Part shown: positions 17,607-17,890 of the stretch, in pieces
How positions within the stretch are numbered: position 1 is the first letter of the stretch
Layout: the number at the start of each line of letters is the position of its first letter
Source: an uncultured Kouleothrix sp.
Lineage (GTDB): Bacteria > Chloroflexota > Chloroflexia > Chloroflexales > Roseiflexaceae
Assembly (NCBI GenBank): GCA_937858455.1
Contig: CALLYN010000502.1
Location: 1 to 17,890, forward strand
Reading direction: 5' to 3'
Length of the DNA stretch: 17,890 bases
The notes under the pieces: model-generated
What the model was told of the DNA's origin: nothing
The model's input: only the letters and a program-made list of their open reading frames with translations
Database searches by the model: none
Program-made: the position numbers and the translations under genes

Positions 17607-17890
17607 TCATTTTTTACCAGTTTCGGCGATACGGCGCAGCATCGGCGCGGTATACGCGTGGCAAATTGCGATCGCCACCGCGTCTGCCGCGTCGTCGGGC
17701 TTGATAATCGTCGGCTGCTTCAGAGTCAGCCGCACCATCTCCTGCATCTGTTTTTTATCGGCGCCGCCGTAGCCAGCAACCGCCTGCTTCACGGCTGTGG
17801 GCTTGTACTCGTGGGTTGGCACGCCGGCCTGCGCAAGCGCCAGCAGCGCCACGCCGCGGGCCTGGCCGACATGGATGGCGGTGTTGACAT
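17607..17890 (-). CDS. ruvC: Holliday junction endonuclease RuvC, C-terminal part (5' end outside window)
   Basis: The last 94 residues of RuvC, open through the right edge of the window. RuvC is a dimeric nuclease that cuts Holliday junctions made by RecA-driven recombination, working with the RuvAB branch-migration complex. Visible signatures: AIHVGQARGVALLALAQAG, then YKPTAVKQAVAGYGGADKKQM, whose counterpart in the family touches the junction. The catalytic C-terminal segment DDAADAVAIAICHA carries the two aspartates that match E. coli D138 and D141. The other two active-site residues lie beyond the window. An internal GTG at 17852 is not the start. ruvA or ruvB are not seen; the sigma factor gene lies downstream on the same strand. 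Confidence 0.93.
   Translation of the reverse strand, partial: VNTAIHVGQARGVALLALAQAGVPTHEYKPTAVKQAVAGYGGADKKQMQEMVRLTLKQPTIIKPDDAADAVAIAICHAYTAPMLRRIAETGKK

Overview
The window reads as a composite of at least two unrelated bacterial genomes, joined between about 4,448 and 4,735. Positions 1 to about 4,447 are very GC-rich, with heavy use of GGG, CCG, CGG and CTC codons. They carry genes typical of a Gemmata-like planctomycete: an SprT-like zinc protease, an exported PD40 beta-propeller protein, a DUF1559 protein with a type IV prepilin-like N-terminus, and an exported alpha/beta hydrolase. From about 4,735 to the end the codon use changes (GGC, CGC and CTG dominate, with AT-ending codons tolerated). 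The gene set there looks like a Chloroflexota (Chloroflexia/Roseiflexus-like) chromosome: gyrA, a primary-type sigma-70 factor and ruvC, plus signalling genes. The taxonomic names are inferred from gene content and style, not from a search.

Planctomycete-like part: the SprT-like gene (+) and the PD40 gene (-) converge. A 619-bp region with no convincing gene follows, then the DUF1559 gene and the hydrolase lie in tandem on the + strand.

Junction: 4,448-4,700 (-) encodes the end of a GGDEF domain, the linker and the start of an EAL domain, truncated at both sides. On its left it runs in frame into 47 codons of planctomycete-like sequence. On its right an in-frame TAG closes the frame. This looks like an assembly or amplification chimera, possibly with a third source in the middle.

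Chloroflexota-like part: a collinear + strand signalling block runs from 4,830 to 11,238. It encodes a TPR protein, an RsbW-type anti-sigma kinase overlapping a STAS antagonist by 4 bp, a CheY-like receiver, a soluble GAF-GAF histidine kinase and a receiver-GAF-HD-GYP protein. Together they suggest a cytoplasmic pathway in which phosphotransfer and partner switching feed into c-di-GMP breakdown. gyrA converges with this block and has a near-consensus promoter and a strong hairpin in its leader. Next come a metallophosphoesterase (-), a divergent Crp/Fnr-type regulator with a perfect TATAAT, a DUF3307 membrane protein, a hairpin between convergent genes, a sigma-70 gene with tandem candidate promoters, and the 3' part of ruvC cut by the window edge.

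No rRNA, complete tRNA, CRISPR array, insertion sequence or integrase was found. The best candidate for an interesting system is the signalling block, in particular its STAS protein, which has alanine where the phosphorylated Ser/Thr normally sits.
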